Shown: piece after piece, positions 11,394 through 21,439 of the stretch | Numbering within the stretch: the stretch's first letter is position 1 | Layout: every line of letters starts with the position of its first letter | Origin: Hyaloscypha bicolor E | Lineage: Eukaryota; Ascomycota; Leotiomycetes; Helotiales; Hyaloscyphaceae | Assembly: GCF_002865645.1 (NCBI RefSeq) | Contig: NW_020194655.1 | Coordinates: forward strand, 124,001-188,000 | Reading direction: 5' to 3' | Length of the DNA: 64,000 bases | The notes under the pieces: model-generated | Seen by the model: the letters and a program-made list of their open reading frames with translations, nothing else | Database searches by the model: none | What the model was told of the DNA's origin: nothing | Program-made: the position numbers and the translations under genes

Positions 11394-13037
11394 ATGGTCT
11401 ATTGCGGAAAACCATCAAGAGCTTGCAGCAACTGCAGGTCACGTCAAGCCAAGGTATTGAAATTTCACTCAATCAGCTCAGGTGTTTCATCTAGAACCTT
11501 GCTAACAATGTTACAGTGTGACAGGAAGCAGGAGTGTGGGCAATGCAGAAGAGCGGGTTTGCAATACCCAGGCCCTCGAGATTCAAATGAACTAGTATTT
11601 AGGGATCAAAGCCAGGAAGTCAGTCGGAAAGTAACCACGAAAAGCTCGCGGTCCATCATCCCCAAGAGTATTATTGCAACTACCCTCGAACAAGCCAAAG
11701 CTTTATTCTTCAACCGGTATGTCAACGGAAACGCAAAGACCTACGACTACATTGCATCGTTCATCCCAAAGACGGATTGGGTTTCTTGTCTATCTGCCGC
11801 GGTGGACGCTGCGAGTTTGGCATATTTCTCGACCCAAAACTCTTCCCCTGTCGTCCTAAAATATGCAAGGGAGAATTACGTTCTTGCTCTTCGACTGGTC
11901 GGCGAAGCTCTACAGTCCCGTGACCAGGCAACGAAGGACCCAACCTTGGTGTCTGTACTACTTCTAGATCTCTTCGAGAAGTTGACCCGGACTCATCGAT
12001 CTTCAGATTCATGGACCAAGCACATGAAGGGAGCAATCGAGCTTGTCAAGCTCCGTGGTGATGCTCAGTTCCGGAGCGTCCTTGGCCTGAGATTGTTCCT
12101 GCAGTTCCACTCTACCCTTCTGATTGGCTGCCTGCAACACAATGCCAGAGTTCCTTGCCATCTTATTGAGCTTCGTCGTGAAGCTAGCCAATATATAGAT
12201 TCGAAAGATCCAAAGTGGAATTTCTCAGAAATCGTTCTTCGATTCGTTGCGCTTCGGGCGGAGACTCGTGAAGGACGCTTTAAAAGCAAAGAACTTCTAG
12301 ATACTGCAAGACGCCTTGATGCTGAACTGAAAGTCGTCGCAGAGACTGTTCCGCCCGAGTGGAAGTATAATATTGTCATGGTTCCATCACCCGTCGAGGA
12401 GGTTTATGGAGAATATTTCCACCTTTATATGGATTATCATATGACACATACCTGGAACAATATCCGGATCATTCGAATACTTCTTAACGAACTTATCAGA
12501 GAGCATTATTTAAGTCAGGCCGATCCTGCTGAACTATCCTCGATATTTTCTCCCGAGTCTCACCATGACGATTATGCTCATGTCTCCGACTGTATCCTGA
12601 CCCTGTCGACTGAAATTGTCGCGTCGGTGCCACAATATACTCAACTCCCACGACATGTTAATGGATCTATGTCTGAACCTTCGTCAATAGAGTATTCTAC
12701 CCATTATCCATTAATTCCTAGAAAAAACCCCTTGTCCCACCTTCCCCGAATATCAAGTTCAAATTCCATTCAGGCCAAAGTTAAACTTGGTCCACAGGAC
12801 TTCACACTCTTCGAAACCTCGAGATGCTACTCCTTGGTATTCCCTCTATATGTTGTTGGCAGCTTAGAAGTCTGCTCAGACTCGATGCAAGAGTGGATCC
12901 TCACCACATTAGCTTTCCTGAAAAATATCGTGGGTATCAAAGAGGCAGCGGTTGCTGCGGGTTACTTGAAGGGAAGAGAGAAAATCAACCCGTGGTCTTT
13001 GTATGCAATGATTGGGAGTTACTCGTTCTCTGCTTAA
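11394..13037 (+). CDS. Zn2Cys6-type transcription regulator lacking Cys6
   Basis: Fungal binuclear-cluster regulator. Exons 11394-11453 and 11517-13037 give 526 residues; the 63-bp intron splits the zinc cluster, a common place in this family. Spliced N-terminus has cysteines at 11, 14, 21, 27 and 30 with the usual C-x2-C-x6-C-x5-C-x2-C spacing, but residue 37, where the sixth cysteine of the C-x6-C-PGY block belongs, is tyrosine (codon TAC at 11565-11567). A single G to A change from TGC would explain it. The rest is the helical fungal-specific regulatory region with no other recognised domain. Loss of one zinc ligand would normally impair DNA binding, so the gene may be decaying or a divergent form. 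It is divergent from the SDR gene and could control it; that is inference. Confidence 0.85.
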   Translation: MVYCGKPSRACSNCRSRQAKVLKFHSISSGVSSRTLLTMLQCDRKQECGQCRRAGLQYPGPRDSNELVFRDQSQEVSRKVTTKSSRSIIPKSIIATTLEQAKALFFNRYVNGNAKTYDYIASFIPKTDWVSCLSAAVDAASLAYFSTQNSSPVVLKYARENYVLALRLVGEALQSRDQATKDPTLVSVLLLDLFEKLTRTHRSSDSWTKHMKGAIELVKLRGDAQFRSVLGLRLFLQFHSTLLIGCLQHNARVPCHLIELRREASQYIDSKDPKWNFSEIVLRFVALRAETREGRFKSKELLDTARRLDAELKVVAETVPPEWKYNIVMVPSPVEEVYGEYFHLYMDYHMTHTWNNIRIIRILLNELIREHYLSQADPAELSSIFSPESHHDDYAHVSDCILTLSTEIVASVPQYTQLPRHVNGSMSEPSSIEYSTHYPLIPRKNPLSHLPRISSSNSIQAKVKLGPQDFTLFETSRCYSLVFPLYVVGSLEVCSDSMQEWILTTLAFLKNIVGIKEAAVAAGYLKGREKINPWSLYAMIGSYSFSA

Positions 13038-13391
13038 GTTTATTGAACCTGCAAATCCGCTGCTTTAAGGGCACGACTGTCCTTTGACGGCAATTGAGTT
13101 GCCGCAGGAGCGGAGATGGAGGAAATCATTGCCAAATACTTACCTAGCTCGCCATGCCATTCCGGCGCTCGGCGCTCTGGAAAGAATCACCAGGGCGAAT
13201 CCAGCAATCCTCTGTATGTATGCCCCAAAGCTCACTCTCGTACACATATCTCATCTACTAAAGCTGACTACAATATATCCACAGTAAGATGACCGATGGG
13301 GCGAATCGGATCGCCATCTTCAAAAGGCTCTCAACTATATAGCCAAGCTATTGTACATTTGAAGAAGGAAGCCTCGAAGGGGAACTAGGAT
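13038..13391. other. Intergenic, no recognised gene
   Basis: 354 bp between the regulator and the phosphatase pseudogene. A 67-codon frame at 13084-13287 shows no family resemblance. Nothing else is seen. Confidence 0.4.
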
Positions 13392-14091
13392 TTGAAGACC
13401 ATTAAAAATTACTCTGTCAATTTCCTCGATCTGAAAATACTACCTGCAACTCTACTTCTTCCATTCTTAGCCATAACGGCTTCTGCTCAGACAGTTTATC
13501 TCATCCGTCATGGGGAGAAACTTGCTAATGGTGGCGATGGACTCAATCTAGAGGGGATGCAGCGTGCACAGTGTTTGTGAACTGGTTTCGGTGCCTCATC
13601 TCAATACAATATCGGGTACATTATTGCCGGGCAGCCAAAGTCAAGTGAGCCTCGCCGATCACCCTTTCATTCAAACTCAAGACCAAGAAGCAGATCTAAC
13701 ATTTACAAGGCGGCAACACACTCGACCTCTTATGGCTGTTCAGCCTGTGGGCACTTCATGTAACCGAGACGATGCGGATTGTATAGCAGCACTTGTGGAG
13801 AACTATGTTTCAGAGGGGGCAGGAAAGAACATTTTAATTTGTTGGGAACATGATAATTCGACCGGAATTGTGCAAGTATCGGGGTGCTCCCGGCTACCCG
13901 ACAATTCGTAAGATTTCTTTCATCTAGCAAATTGAGGAAGCGATGCTAACGCGAATAGATCCAATATCGTCTGGCCAGATCCCCAACTCTATTCTACCAT
14001 TGTAGCCATAACTCCAGAGGACTGCCTTGGGTTGGAAAGCCGTCGGAATTCAAGGACAATTGATATCCCTGAAATAAGAGACATTTCATAA
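13392..14091 (+). pseudogene. Histidine-phosphatase-like secreted protein, broken
   Basis: Remnant of the histidine phosphatase (phosphoglycerate mutase-like) superfamily. Seen: a signal-like hydrophobic run (LPATLLLPFLAITASA) followed by VYLIRHGEK, the phosphohistidine motif, then GASSQYNIGYII, SCNRDDADC, NILICWEHD and a C-terminal NIVWPDPQLYSTI block, in the family order. Likely introns are about 13643-13707 and 13908-13958; everything stays in one frame. Two lesions: no in-frame ATG precedes the RHG motif, and codon 13578-13580 is TGA, where related proteins usually carry arginine, so CGA to TGA is likely. The second catalytic histidine region (WEHD) is intact. Probably a recent pseudogene; a sequencing error at both sites is less likely. 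Confidence 0.8.
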
Positions 14092-14348
14092 TCATAATTT
14101 GACTTTTCCTGCCCCCGCACTCTTTCATTCCATCAACGCATCTCCGTGTAGACATCATTAGGGAATGATAAATTGAGGGATACTTGTTCTTGGACAACAC
14201 TTGTTGCGCGGTGCCGAGGGTTCAAAAGGTTTGTCTCTGTTTTGCTTTAACAGTGGTACCGCTAGATTGGTCGGCAAGAATGAGACGACTCAAGGAGCTG
14301 ACGCACTTCACTATTTGGCAACATGAGATCCTCAGATTGTAATTTGAT

Positions 14349-15207
14349 TTATTTCTTTGAAATTCTGTTCGCGATATTGTGCCATACGTCTCCTCCCATG
14401 ATCTTGCTTGTGTTGCTGTGAACCCCGAATTGCCTAACGGCCTTCGGGAAATACCATGGTATGTTCGAGTTGATGAGATCTGTGTCTCGTGCATAGTTTG
14501 CCATCCCGAAACGCTCCTTTATGGGATACAGGTCTGCGACTTTGACACGAGTGACTCGTGGTTTGCCGATGAAGTTCATGGTTGTGATGTCCAGCAAGGC
14601 GTCGTTTGGGAGACTCTTGGTATATCGCATCAGCATCTCTCGTGAGTGCCGAGCGTATGCTGGCAGTCGGAGGTGGATATATGTTACGAAGGGGCCAGTG
14701 ATATATGCCACGAAGACCATTGGAATGATGCCAGACAGCAGGACTTCGAAAAATCAGCAGAGGTTCAGGGAGATCGTCGTCACGTGATTCGTTTTGAGAA
14801 GGGGCAAGATGAGCAACCCACCTCCGATGGCAACCCATGGTGGCTCTGCTTCAGCATAGAAGTGAGAGGGTGCTACGACCAGGGTGAAGAATGAGAAGAT
14901 GAAAATCGTTGTGACTTTCATACATCCCAGGAAGACGGTTCGGCCAGTTCCGGCATGATAGACAAGTAATCGTTCAGGATACGCTATGGAATTTTAGAAG
15001 AGTGTTAAAGGGCGGAGGTACCTACTTACAGGTCTTCTTGAGGGCAATTTTAGAGGAAGCTGGAGTGTTCTTGGGAGTGCTCCCCCTGGTGCTACTGCAG
15101 CGAACTCGCCGGACCAGAGACTTAATTTGCGGTGGCCTTCGATACACTTGGGAAGACCGAGATATTGGAAATGCCGTTCTCCAGACAGCACGTTGCAAGA
15201 AGATCAT
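14349..15207 (-). CDS. Putative mitochondrial membrane protein
   Basis: Three exons on the minus strand (15030-15207, 14822-14983, 14349-14743) give 244 residues. The N-terminus is arginine/serine-rich without acidic residues after the first few, as in mitochondrial presequences. Then come two hydrophobic segments (VTTIFIFSFFTLVVAP and a VLLSGIIPMVFVAYITGPF stretch) and a hydrophilic C-terminal half with HLRLPAYARHSREMLMRY. The middle intron (14744-14821) removes an in-frame TGA; it uses an AAG acceptor. Two membrane spans plus a presequence suggest an inner-membrane protein, in the manner of assembly factors such as TMEM70/TMEM186, but I cannot assign it to a named family. Divergent from the glutaminyl cyclase-like gene. 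Confidence 0.7.
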
Positions 15208-15612
15208 TTCGCTGCAGCTCAAGCCTCTTGCCGTCCTCAGGGGTAAGGTAAGAGGAGTCGGTACGTGCTTTCGGTGACCTCAAACAGCGAGGGTGTGCAG
15301 ATTTCGCCTCGTCAGAACCAAGCCAGTTCCATCAGGGCATTCGCACGGTACCAGACTTCGATAGTCCAGATGATTTGACGGTGAATTGAGACGGTTATGA
15401 TTTCCCACGGTTTGAAAGAGATTCCTGAAGCTTGGTAGCCAGATACACCCGAATTAGACGCGCTAGACGCGATTGGCGAATCGTTTTTAGCCTGGTGTTG
15501 ACAGATCTTCAAACAACACCAACCTCGGGACACGGAACTCTCACTCGTTCGACTACACTGATCATGATTCTACGGGACTCTCGGTGACAGGTCATCAGGC
15601 GCCTGCCTCAGA
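15208..15612. promoter_or_regulatory. Divergent spacer between two genes
   Basis: 405 bp between the starts of the minus-strand mitochondrial protein gene and the plus-strand M28-like gene, so it should hold both promoters. No named factor site was recognised, and a 73-codon minus frame (15312-15533) looks accidental. Confidence 0.4.
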
Positions 15613-16796
15613 ATGTACACAATAGACCGACTATTGCGAGCTCTGCTCCTAGTTTGCATCCTCCTCGGCGTTACGGCATACACTCCTTTATCAGATGAGA
15701 CACTGCAGAACCTCCCGGCCGCGGGACCAGACTTCGATATCAAAATGGGATCAATACTTGCTCCCATACTCATACCTCGAGTGCCAGGAACGCCAGGCTC
15801 GGCAGCTGTACAGCAGCATTTTGTGGAATGGTTCAAGACAAACCTACCGAGTTGGACAGTCGAGTTCCAGAACTCGACTTCGACGACTCCTGCAACTGGA
15901 AGCAGGGAGGTTCCCTTTGCGAATATAATAATTACTCGCGATCCGCCATGGACACAACGTGGTGATGTGGGAAGGCTGGCTTTGGTCGCGCATTATGACA
16001 GCAAGCTCACACCAGCTGGATTTATCGGCGCAACAGACAGTGCAGCACCTTGTGCGATGATAATGCACGCAGCGCGGAGTGTGGATGAAGCGCTGGCTCG
16101 GAAATGGGCTGCTATGGAGGAAGACGGCTCCCATGGTCTTGAGGAGGAGAAAGGCGTTCAGATCATATTTTTGGATGGGGAAGAAGCGTTTGTAAGCTGG
16201 ACAAACACTGACTCCCTTTACGGTGCTAGGTAGGATCGTTTTAGAGTATTCTGAATCTTGTTGCTGACTCTTCCAGATCATTGGCAGAAGAGTGGGAAGC
16301 TACTCCTCACGTAGCCATGTCTACCTACCACACACCAATCAGTGCCATAACCCTCTTCCTACTTCTCGACCTGCTCGGAACGGCGAAACCGAAGGTCCCA
16401 TCATATTTTAAAACCACACATTGGGCATACCAAAATCTTGCTGGACTAGAAATGCGGTTGCGGTCTCTCGGCGTCCTAATGTCCAAACCAGACCACCCTT
16501 TCCTCACCGAATCCGAGAAAGCCGCGAACCAATTTAACAACGCATGGGGAGTCCAGGATGACCATGTTCCATTCATGGCGCGTGGAGTGGAAGTTCTACA
16601 CATCATACCTACGCCATTCCCCCACGAATGGCATACAATGGATGATGACGGGTCACATTTGGATCTTCCGACCGTGGAGGACTGGGCTAGGATGCTCACC
16701 GCGTTTGTGGGTGAATGGATGGATCTTGAGGGATACTTTCCACATAAGAGTCTAGCTGCAGATGGAGTCCAACCTGCAAAGAAAGATGAACTGTAA
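15613..16796 (+). CDS. Glutaminyl-peptide cyclotransferase-like M28 protein
   Basis: Zinc-dependent enzyme of the M28/glutaminyl cyclase group, which converts N-terminal Gln/Glu of secretory proteins to pyroglutamate. Exons 15613-16229 and 16277-16796 give 378 residues. Seen: an N-terminal signal peptide/anchor (LLRALLLVCILLG), Zn ligand candidates Asp129 in AHYDSK, Glu191 in DGEEAF with Glu190 as general base, and His325 in PHEWHTMDDD; GATDSAAPCAM is the family block. The protein ends in KDEL, a canonical ER-retrieval signal, fitting residence in the secretory pathway. A caveat is that the stop lies inside GTAAGT (from 16793), which could also be a splice donor; the domain is complete without more exons. 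An aminopeptidase role is less likely because the pattern is QC-like. Confidence 0.92.
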
Positions 16797-17156
16797 GTTG
16801 GTTCCGCTCTAATCATGTGGTCTCCAGCTTACAGTTACAATTTAGAAGTGATATCACTTAGATTTGAGAATAAAATAAGATCAAGACACCTCTACGAGTT
16901 TTACAACAGTGCGATGTGATATGGGACAATCTTGTAGTACCTGAAGATTCAGCAGGTCTGCTGTGGTTGTTTCTGTGTATGCCAATACCAAGGACGCCAG
17001 ACACCACAAGCTTTTCCCTCTCAATATGCAACAAAATATCCTACACAGCGGTCTTCTCACTTTCATCACTACCCTTCCTCTTCGCATACTTCTCCGACAG
17101 CTCCTCACCCACGGAACTCTACAGGGGACTCCATGAATGGGGCAAATTGTCCCCAT
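16797..17156. other. Intergenic, tail-to-tail spacer
   Basis: 360 bp between the ends of the convergent M28-like gene and the transporter pseudogene. Nothing recognisable apart from presumed 3' UTR sequence. Confidence 0.4.
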
Positions 17157-18167
17157 TCATTTCCCTCCCCTACTCAGACTAGCAATCTTCAGCTCGTCCT
17201 CATTTGCCTCGCCCTCGCGACCACTCGGCACACCAATAATAGTACTTCCCTTGAGGCCCCTCTCCCTTCCCATTGGGCCTCTCGCTTCCCGAATGGCACT
17301 CTGCACAGTCCCCACCTCAAAACTCGCGCCAACATCCCCCTCCCCGCTGAGATACAAATACCAATAAACAGCGCCCACAAACAACCCCCCACCAAACATA
17401 TTCCCCAGAACCAGACTCTTCCAAGCATAATACCTTACCCCAACGGCGCCCCATTCCAAATCCCCATCGGCACAAGGAACATATTCGCAACCACATGATC
17501 CAGCGCCAACCCCACGAACGTCGCGGTAGGAAACCAGATCGCCATAATCTTACTCCCTACCTCCCTTGCCGAAATCGAGAGGAATACAGCCATGAACACT
17601 AATCAATTCGCACCAATCGCACGCAGGAAGATCTGATGCCAGCCTAGATTCTGTGCCTTCATGATGCGAAAGTCACCGCTTCTAGGCGATACACGTCTTC
17701 GGAGGAAAGCACGTCGCCGTAGCCGATGATTATGCTCCCGAAGAAGAGCATTCTGGCGAGGCTGCCGAAGAAGGAAACAAACCAGGAGGTCAAGACGTCG
17801 AGGATAGGGATGTGTTGGTGCAGGTAGGCGGTTGTCTTGAACATTATGTTGGAGGTGAAGAGGTCGGCACCGGTGAGGACAATCATGACGAGGCCGATGG
17901 GGAACATGAGAGCGCCTGCTGTGCGGATTAGGCCTGGGGCGTGCTCTTGGTACCATGGGGCTGTGTTGGTTGAGAGCAGGACTGCGCAACTGGATGGGAA
18001 ATTTGTTAGTGATAGGATTGAAAGGGGGGAGGGAGGTTAAAGAACCCGAATCCGAGGAGAGGACCGGCCATCATGGAGTCGAAGAGTTTGTCGAGTCGAA
18101 AGTGTGCTTGTTTTGTGCCAATTCGACTGGCCAGCCCCACAGTTTGTTGGGGAGTGAAGGCGTCCAT
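17157..18167 (-). pseudogene. Formate/nitrite transporter (FNT), broken
   Basis: Remnant of a FocA/NirC-type channel, a pentameric membrane carrier of formate or nitrite. The reading starts at ATG 18167 (FTPQQT, then MMAGPLLGFG), with a probable 54-bp intron near 18050-18000, and continues through LLSTNTAPWYQEHAPGL, FPIGLVMIVLTGADLFTSN, SWFVSFFGSLARMLFFG, GWHQIFLRAIGAN, DHVVANMFLVPMGIWNGAP and GNMFGGGLFVGAVYWYLYL, covering all expected membrane segments. Lesions: a frameshift near 17660, a TGA at about 17603 where the family has Trp (GAN-W-LV), and another frameshift near 17445. The long C-terminal tail is intact. Three independent breaks make a functional gene unlikely. Confidence 0.85.
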
Positions 18168-18799
18168 CTGGAAGTTTTTGGAGGGAAGTCTGGATGGGTG
18201 AAGAGTTCTTGGATGGGCGGCTTTTGAAGAGACGTCACCAGAAGATATGAGACTGGGAAAATAGAGAGAGAAGTAGATTGCAGTCGTTCACATTCGAGGA
18301 GGAAAACAGTATCACAAGAAGAAAAGAGAGCTAAGTAGAAAAATGCAAGCTGTTGTTGGGGACTGTCTGCTTCCAAACCCATATCGAACCCACGCCTCTT
18401 ACCAGCAACAACCGGAGAACTTCTCCTTCCCTAAAATCAGAAGATTCTATGTCACAAAAAAGGTGCAGAGATCAGTATCCGCATCTAAACCACTCGAATT
18501 CCATGTCCAGCACAAATTTCGATCCTGAAAGCCGCAACTGACGTCAAATTTGGGTTGAATCTAGGGATTGGAGCATTTCATGAATAACCTCCGGGGCCTC
18601 GGCATCCAGATTCAAGACCCATTTCAAGAGTTCTGTGAGTGAAACACTCGCCATATTTTGTGGTTGGGGACTTTATATATAGAGTATGTCTAGTTATCAG
18701 CCATCAGCATCCAGTGACAACGACATCTTTAAAACTGCTACTGAAAATTTTAGCCTCTGAACAAAATGATTCAAGTAAAATGTGTATTTGTTGCGGTTT
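18168..18799. other. Intergenic, no recognised gene
   Basis: 632 bp upstream of the FNT pseudogene, including its former promoter. Small open frames (18343-18541) show no family features. Confidence 0.4.
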
Positions 18800-19044
18800 T
18801 TATAATTGAAAATTAATATTTGGCTACTATAATATAAGCCCTATCTTAGTTTAACTAGGGCTACTTAATAAATGACCTAGTTATTTAATAATTATTAAGT
18901 AAACGTTAATTCATTATAGCGACGTGACGGATTAATTGGATCAATTATAATTAATCTGATTAATTATTCTAACCTAATCAAAAAGATCTGAATTACGTTA
19001 ATTATAATCTAATCACATTAATTGATTAATCTTTTGACACACTC
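18800..19044 (-). mobile_element. MITE half, copy C (hAT-type family)
   Basis: Reverse-complement of the left half of the complete MITE at 58993-59558: it shares the ATAAGCCCTA and ACTAGGGCTACTTAATAAAT core and the adjoining GACGTGACGG, and ends with TTTGACACACT(C) at 19033-19044, one mismatch from the terminal repeat. The subterminal part is filled with TAATC/GATTA pentamers instead of TACTC/GAGTA. The other half of the element is absent. Confidence 0.78.
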
Positions 19045-19413
19045 TTTACGAGCATAAAGCGTTGATACAAGCTGGAAATCGCGTGTATTATCTCCAACTC
19101 CGAGCCTCGACTTCGAAATAAATGCTAAATTTATAAAAGCGATCCTCTCTATCTACTGAGATTTTTGAAATAAATTTCTGTCACAATCTGAGTGAGTAGT
19201 GGTTCCCATCCTAACTTTATTTCGTCTCGTGAATCATTCGGCCATCATTGTCCCTCTGCTATTGTGACTACCAACCTATAAAAGACAAAACCAAGCTATT
19301 ATTCAAACAGCCATGAAGAGATTGAAAGTGCGCAGCACTTCTTTGTAGAACTCCTCACTCCATCTGTTCCGCTCCTGTTGCCAGCAGATGGCATACACCC
19401 TCTTTCCCTATCC
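19045..19413. other. Upstream region of the 616-residue protein gene
   Basis: 369 bp without a gene, presumably promoter and leader. No recognised site. Confidence 0.4.
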
Positions 19414-21264
19414 ATGTCGAGAAATAGTAAGGAAAGATGGGAGGAGTCGGGGAGCGTGGGGGTTAGTGAGAGCGCGAGTCGGAGGGGAAAGAGGAGGAAG
19501 TGGAAGAAGAAACGTGATCGCAGCAAGAACAACACCGCGTCCAAGACAAAGAAAGCTACCACTGCCTCCGAGCCTGGACCAGATCTCTCCGGCAGCGACC
19601 TCAACCCTCCGGACTTCCTAATCCAGCGTTCTGTCAGGCTTGTTAAGGCATGGCTCCTGGGCTGCGAGGAAGCCATAGCTGTTGACTTCGAGAGCCCGGA
19701 AACACGATCTATGGTTTCCTTCATTGGGGGAGGGATCGTTGACCGCCCTAGGCTCGATGTCAACGCGTACAAGCCGAAGACCAACACAACCCAGACGTCA
19801 AAGTTCAACATCAAGTCTTCCCTGAAACCAAGATCCTCTCGCTCTGGAGCTCCTTTTGAGCAGCCGAAGTTACGAGATTGTTTGTATGACAAGCCTTGTC
19901 AGGCTTTGAACAAGGAATCGGTGGAGCATCTGAACAAAAGCGCGTCTGGCAAGGGACTGAGATTTGGGAGCTTCCGAAAGCTTTTTTGTGGAAAGAAGGG
20001 TGCAAGTAAGGATGAAAAAGGGACAAATTCGGGTCTGCCTCGAGAAAGCCATTCTGAGGACGGAGTGTATGAGGACTCGGAGCTTTTCGTGATTGAGGGT
20101 CGAAGCCTGGGGTTGAGTGCTTCACTCGAAGCAATTGTCCGGCTGGGTGAGGAAAGAAGTACCAAGCCAAGCTCCGTATCCGAAAGTGATGTCAACTACC
20201 GTCTTTGTGAAGAAAAAAGCAGGCAATGCTCGCTGTTAGATAGCGATGTCGGACATTCTTACATTAGGGCCAAGAGCAAACCTAGCTCGGTGTCCAAACA
20301 TCCTTTCGAACATTCGAATGGCAGAGATAAGAGTGAACGCAGCTCCATGTTTGAAAGCGGTCCTCGACAATCACATAGCAGAGACAACATCACTCATCAG
20401 ATCGTCTTTCACACAAGACAAAAACACAAGACAACCTCAACCTCGACATCAACCATGTCTTCACCACCTCTCAGCCGGGAATCCAGCTTCAACATCGGCT
20501 CCACCATGGAGCAACCGATGTCCCAGAGGGAACTGGAAGAGCGAGAAAGACTCGGGCCCGGGATGGATCGAGCGCCCTCGCCTTTCCCTTTCAAGCCAAG
20601 TACTCCTCGACCAATCCAAACAGAACGGGTTCGATCTTGGGCCTCAATTCCACTGCGACGAAAGCCATCAGTCGAGGACTTCAGACCCGTCACACCCGAG
20701 CCGGTTGACAGGAAAGCTTCACCATTGATCCTCAGCTCGGCCATTAGAAACAAGTCAGCTTTGCCAATTCGAGAGCCAGGCGAGTTCGCGAGGGGAAAGG
20801 TGGCGATTCCAGGGGTTACGGGACAAGGTATTCAAGCTTTTGCGACCAATCGAGAGAGAAGAGGACCTGATCGGGTTTTTGGTGGCACAGGAGAGTTTGG
20901 TCGTGCTGAAGGTCAGACGGGGGTTCTTGACGAGCAAATGGACGTCTTCACTAGGAATCGGGAGAGGAGACGGGCGGAGAGGCACTCAGCTGGTCGAGCC
21001 ATGGAGGTTGGGTCGGCAGGTGGAATGATTTCAGGTGGACAGAAGAAGGTCGCGAGGAAGGTCGCGAGGAGTTCGGGTGCTTCTGCTGGACAGAAGAAGG
21101 GGCACGAGGGTGAAGGACAGAGGGGTTTCAATGTCGAGGAAGAACCGGTTGCTTCTGGAGCTGCTTGGGAAAGACGGATCAAGAAGGGGCAGTTGCCAGC
21201 CAAGAAGTCACCAAATGAAAAGTATCGCCAGGAGGAAAGAGCGAAGTACTGGAGTCCGAAGTGA
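19414..21264 (+). CDS. Hypothetical disordered Ser/Arg-rich protein
   Basis: Uninterrupted frame; from ATG 19414 it encodes 616 residues (non-ATG codons upstream are also open). No family recognised. The N-terminus has a basic patch (RRGKRRKWKKKRDRSK) fit for nuclear import. The first third contains a more ordered stretch with tryptophan and leucines (LVKAWLLGCEEAIAVDFES). Residues about 250-330 hold four loose repeats of a SSVSES / SLLDSD / SSVSKH / SSMFES pattern spaced by 20-25 residues. The C-terminal third is proline/arginine/glycine-rich with repeated RNRERR. An in-frame ATG at 20455 follows a CA-rich leader-like stretch, so two genes or an alternative start are possible. Probably a lineage-restricted regulatory or scaffold protein; no function can be assigned. 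Confidence 0.6.
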   Translation: MSRNSKERWEESGSVGVSESASRRGKRRKWKKKRDRSKNNTASKTKKATTASEPGPDLSGSDLNPPDFLIQRSVRLVKAWLLGCEEAIAVDFESPETRSMVSFIGGGIVDRPRLDVNAYKPKTNTTQTSKFNIKSSLKPRSSRSGAPFEQPKLRDCLYDKPCQALNKESVEHLNKSASGKGLRFGSFRKLFCGKKGASKDEKGTNSGLPRESHSEDGVYEDSELFVIEGRSLGLSASLEAIVRLGEERSTKPSSVSESDVNYRLCEEKSRQCSLLDSDVGHSYIRAKSKPSSVSKHPFEHSNGRDKSERSSMFESGPRQSHSRDNITHQIVFHTRQKHKTTSTSTSTMSSPPLSRESSFNIGSTMEQPMSQRELEERERLGPGMDRAPSPFPFKPSTPRPIQTERVRSWASIPLRRKPSVEDFRPVTPEPVDRKASPLILSSAIRNKSALPIREPGEFARGKVAIPGVTGQGIQAFATNRERRGPDRVFGGTGEFGRAEGQTGVLDEQMDVFTRNRERRRAERHSAGRAMEVGSAGGMISGGQKKVARKVARSSGASAGQKKGHEGEGQRGFNVEEEPVASGAAWERRIKKGQLPAKKSPNEKYRQEERAKYWSPK

Positions 21265-21439
21265 TGGTTCATCAATGGATCACCTTTGCACGGGATTTGT
21301 GAGGTAGAAAGCAGAAAATATAGAATCATTCACCGTAAACCCAAGCCACACTCAAATGCAATATCCCAGAAACGGTGGGAGTATCATTTGTCTATGATGT
21401 TAAATTATTTGAGATTATAGCGAGTGAGCAGAAACCCTA

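Noticed and set aside
14744..14821. In-frame TGA in the mitochondrial membrane protein taken as a pseudogene mark
   Set aside because: A 78-bp GT-AAG intron removes it and joins the two membrane-region halves smoothly; the coding total stays divisible by three.
10043..17000. Secondary-metabolite gene cluster around the SDR and Zn2Cys6 regulator
   Set aside because: No polyketide synthase, peptide synthetase, terpene cyclase or P450 is present; neighbours are unrelated or broken genes.
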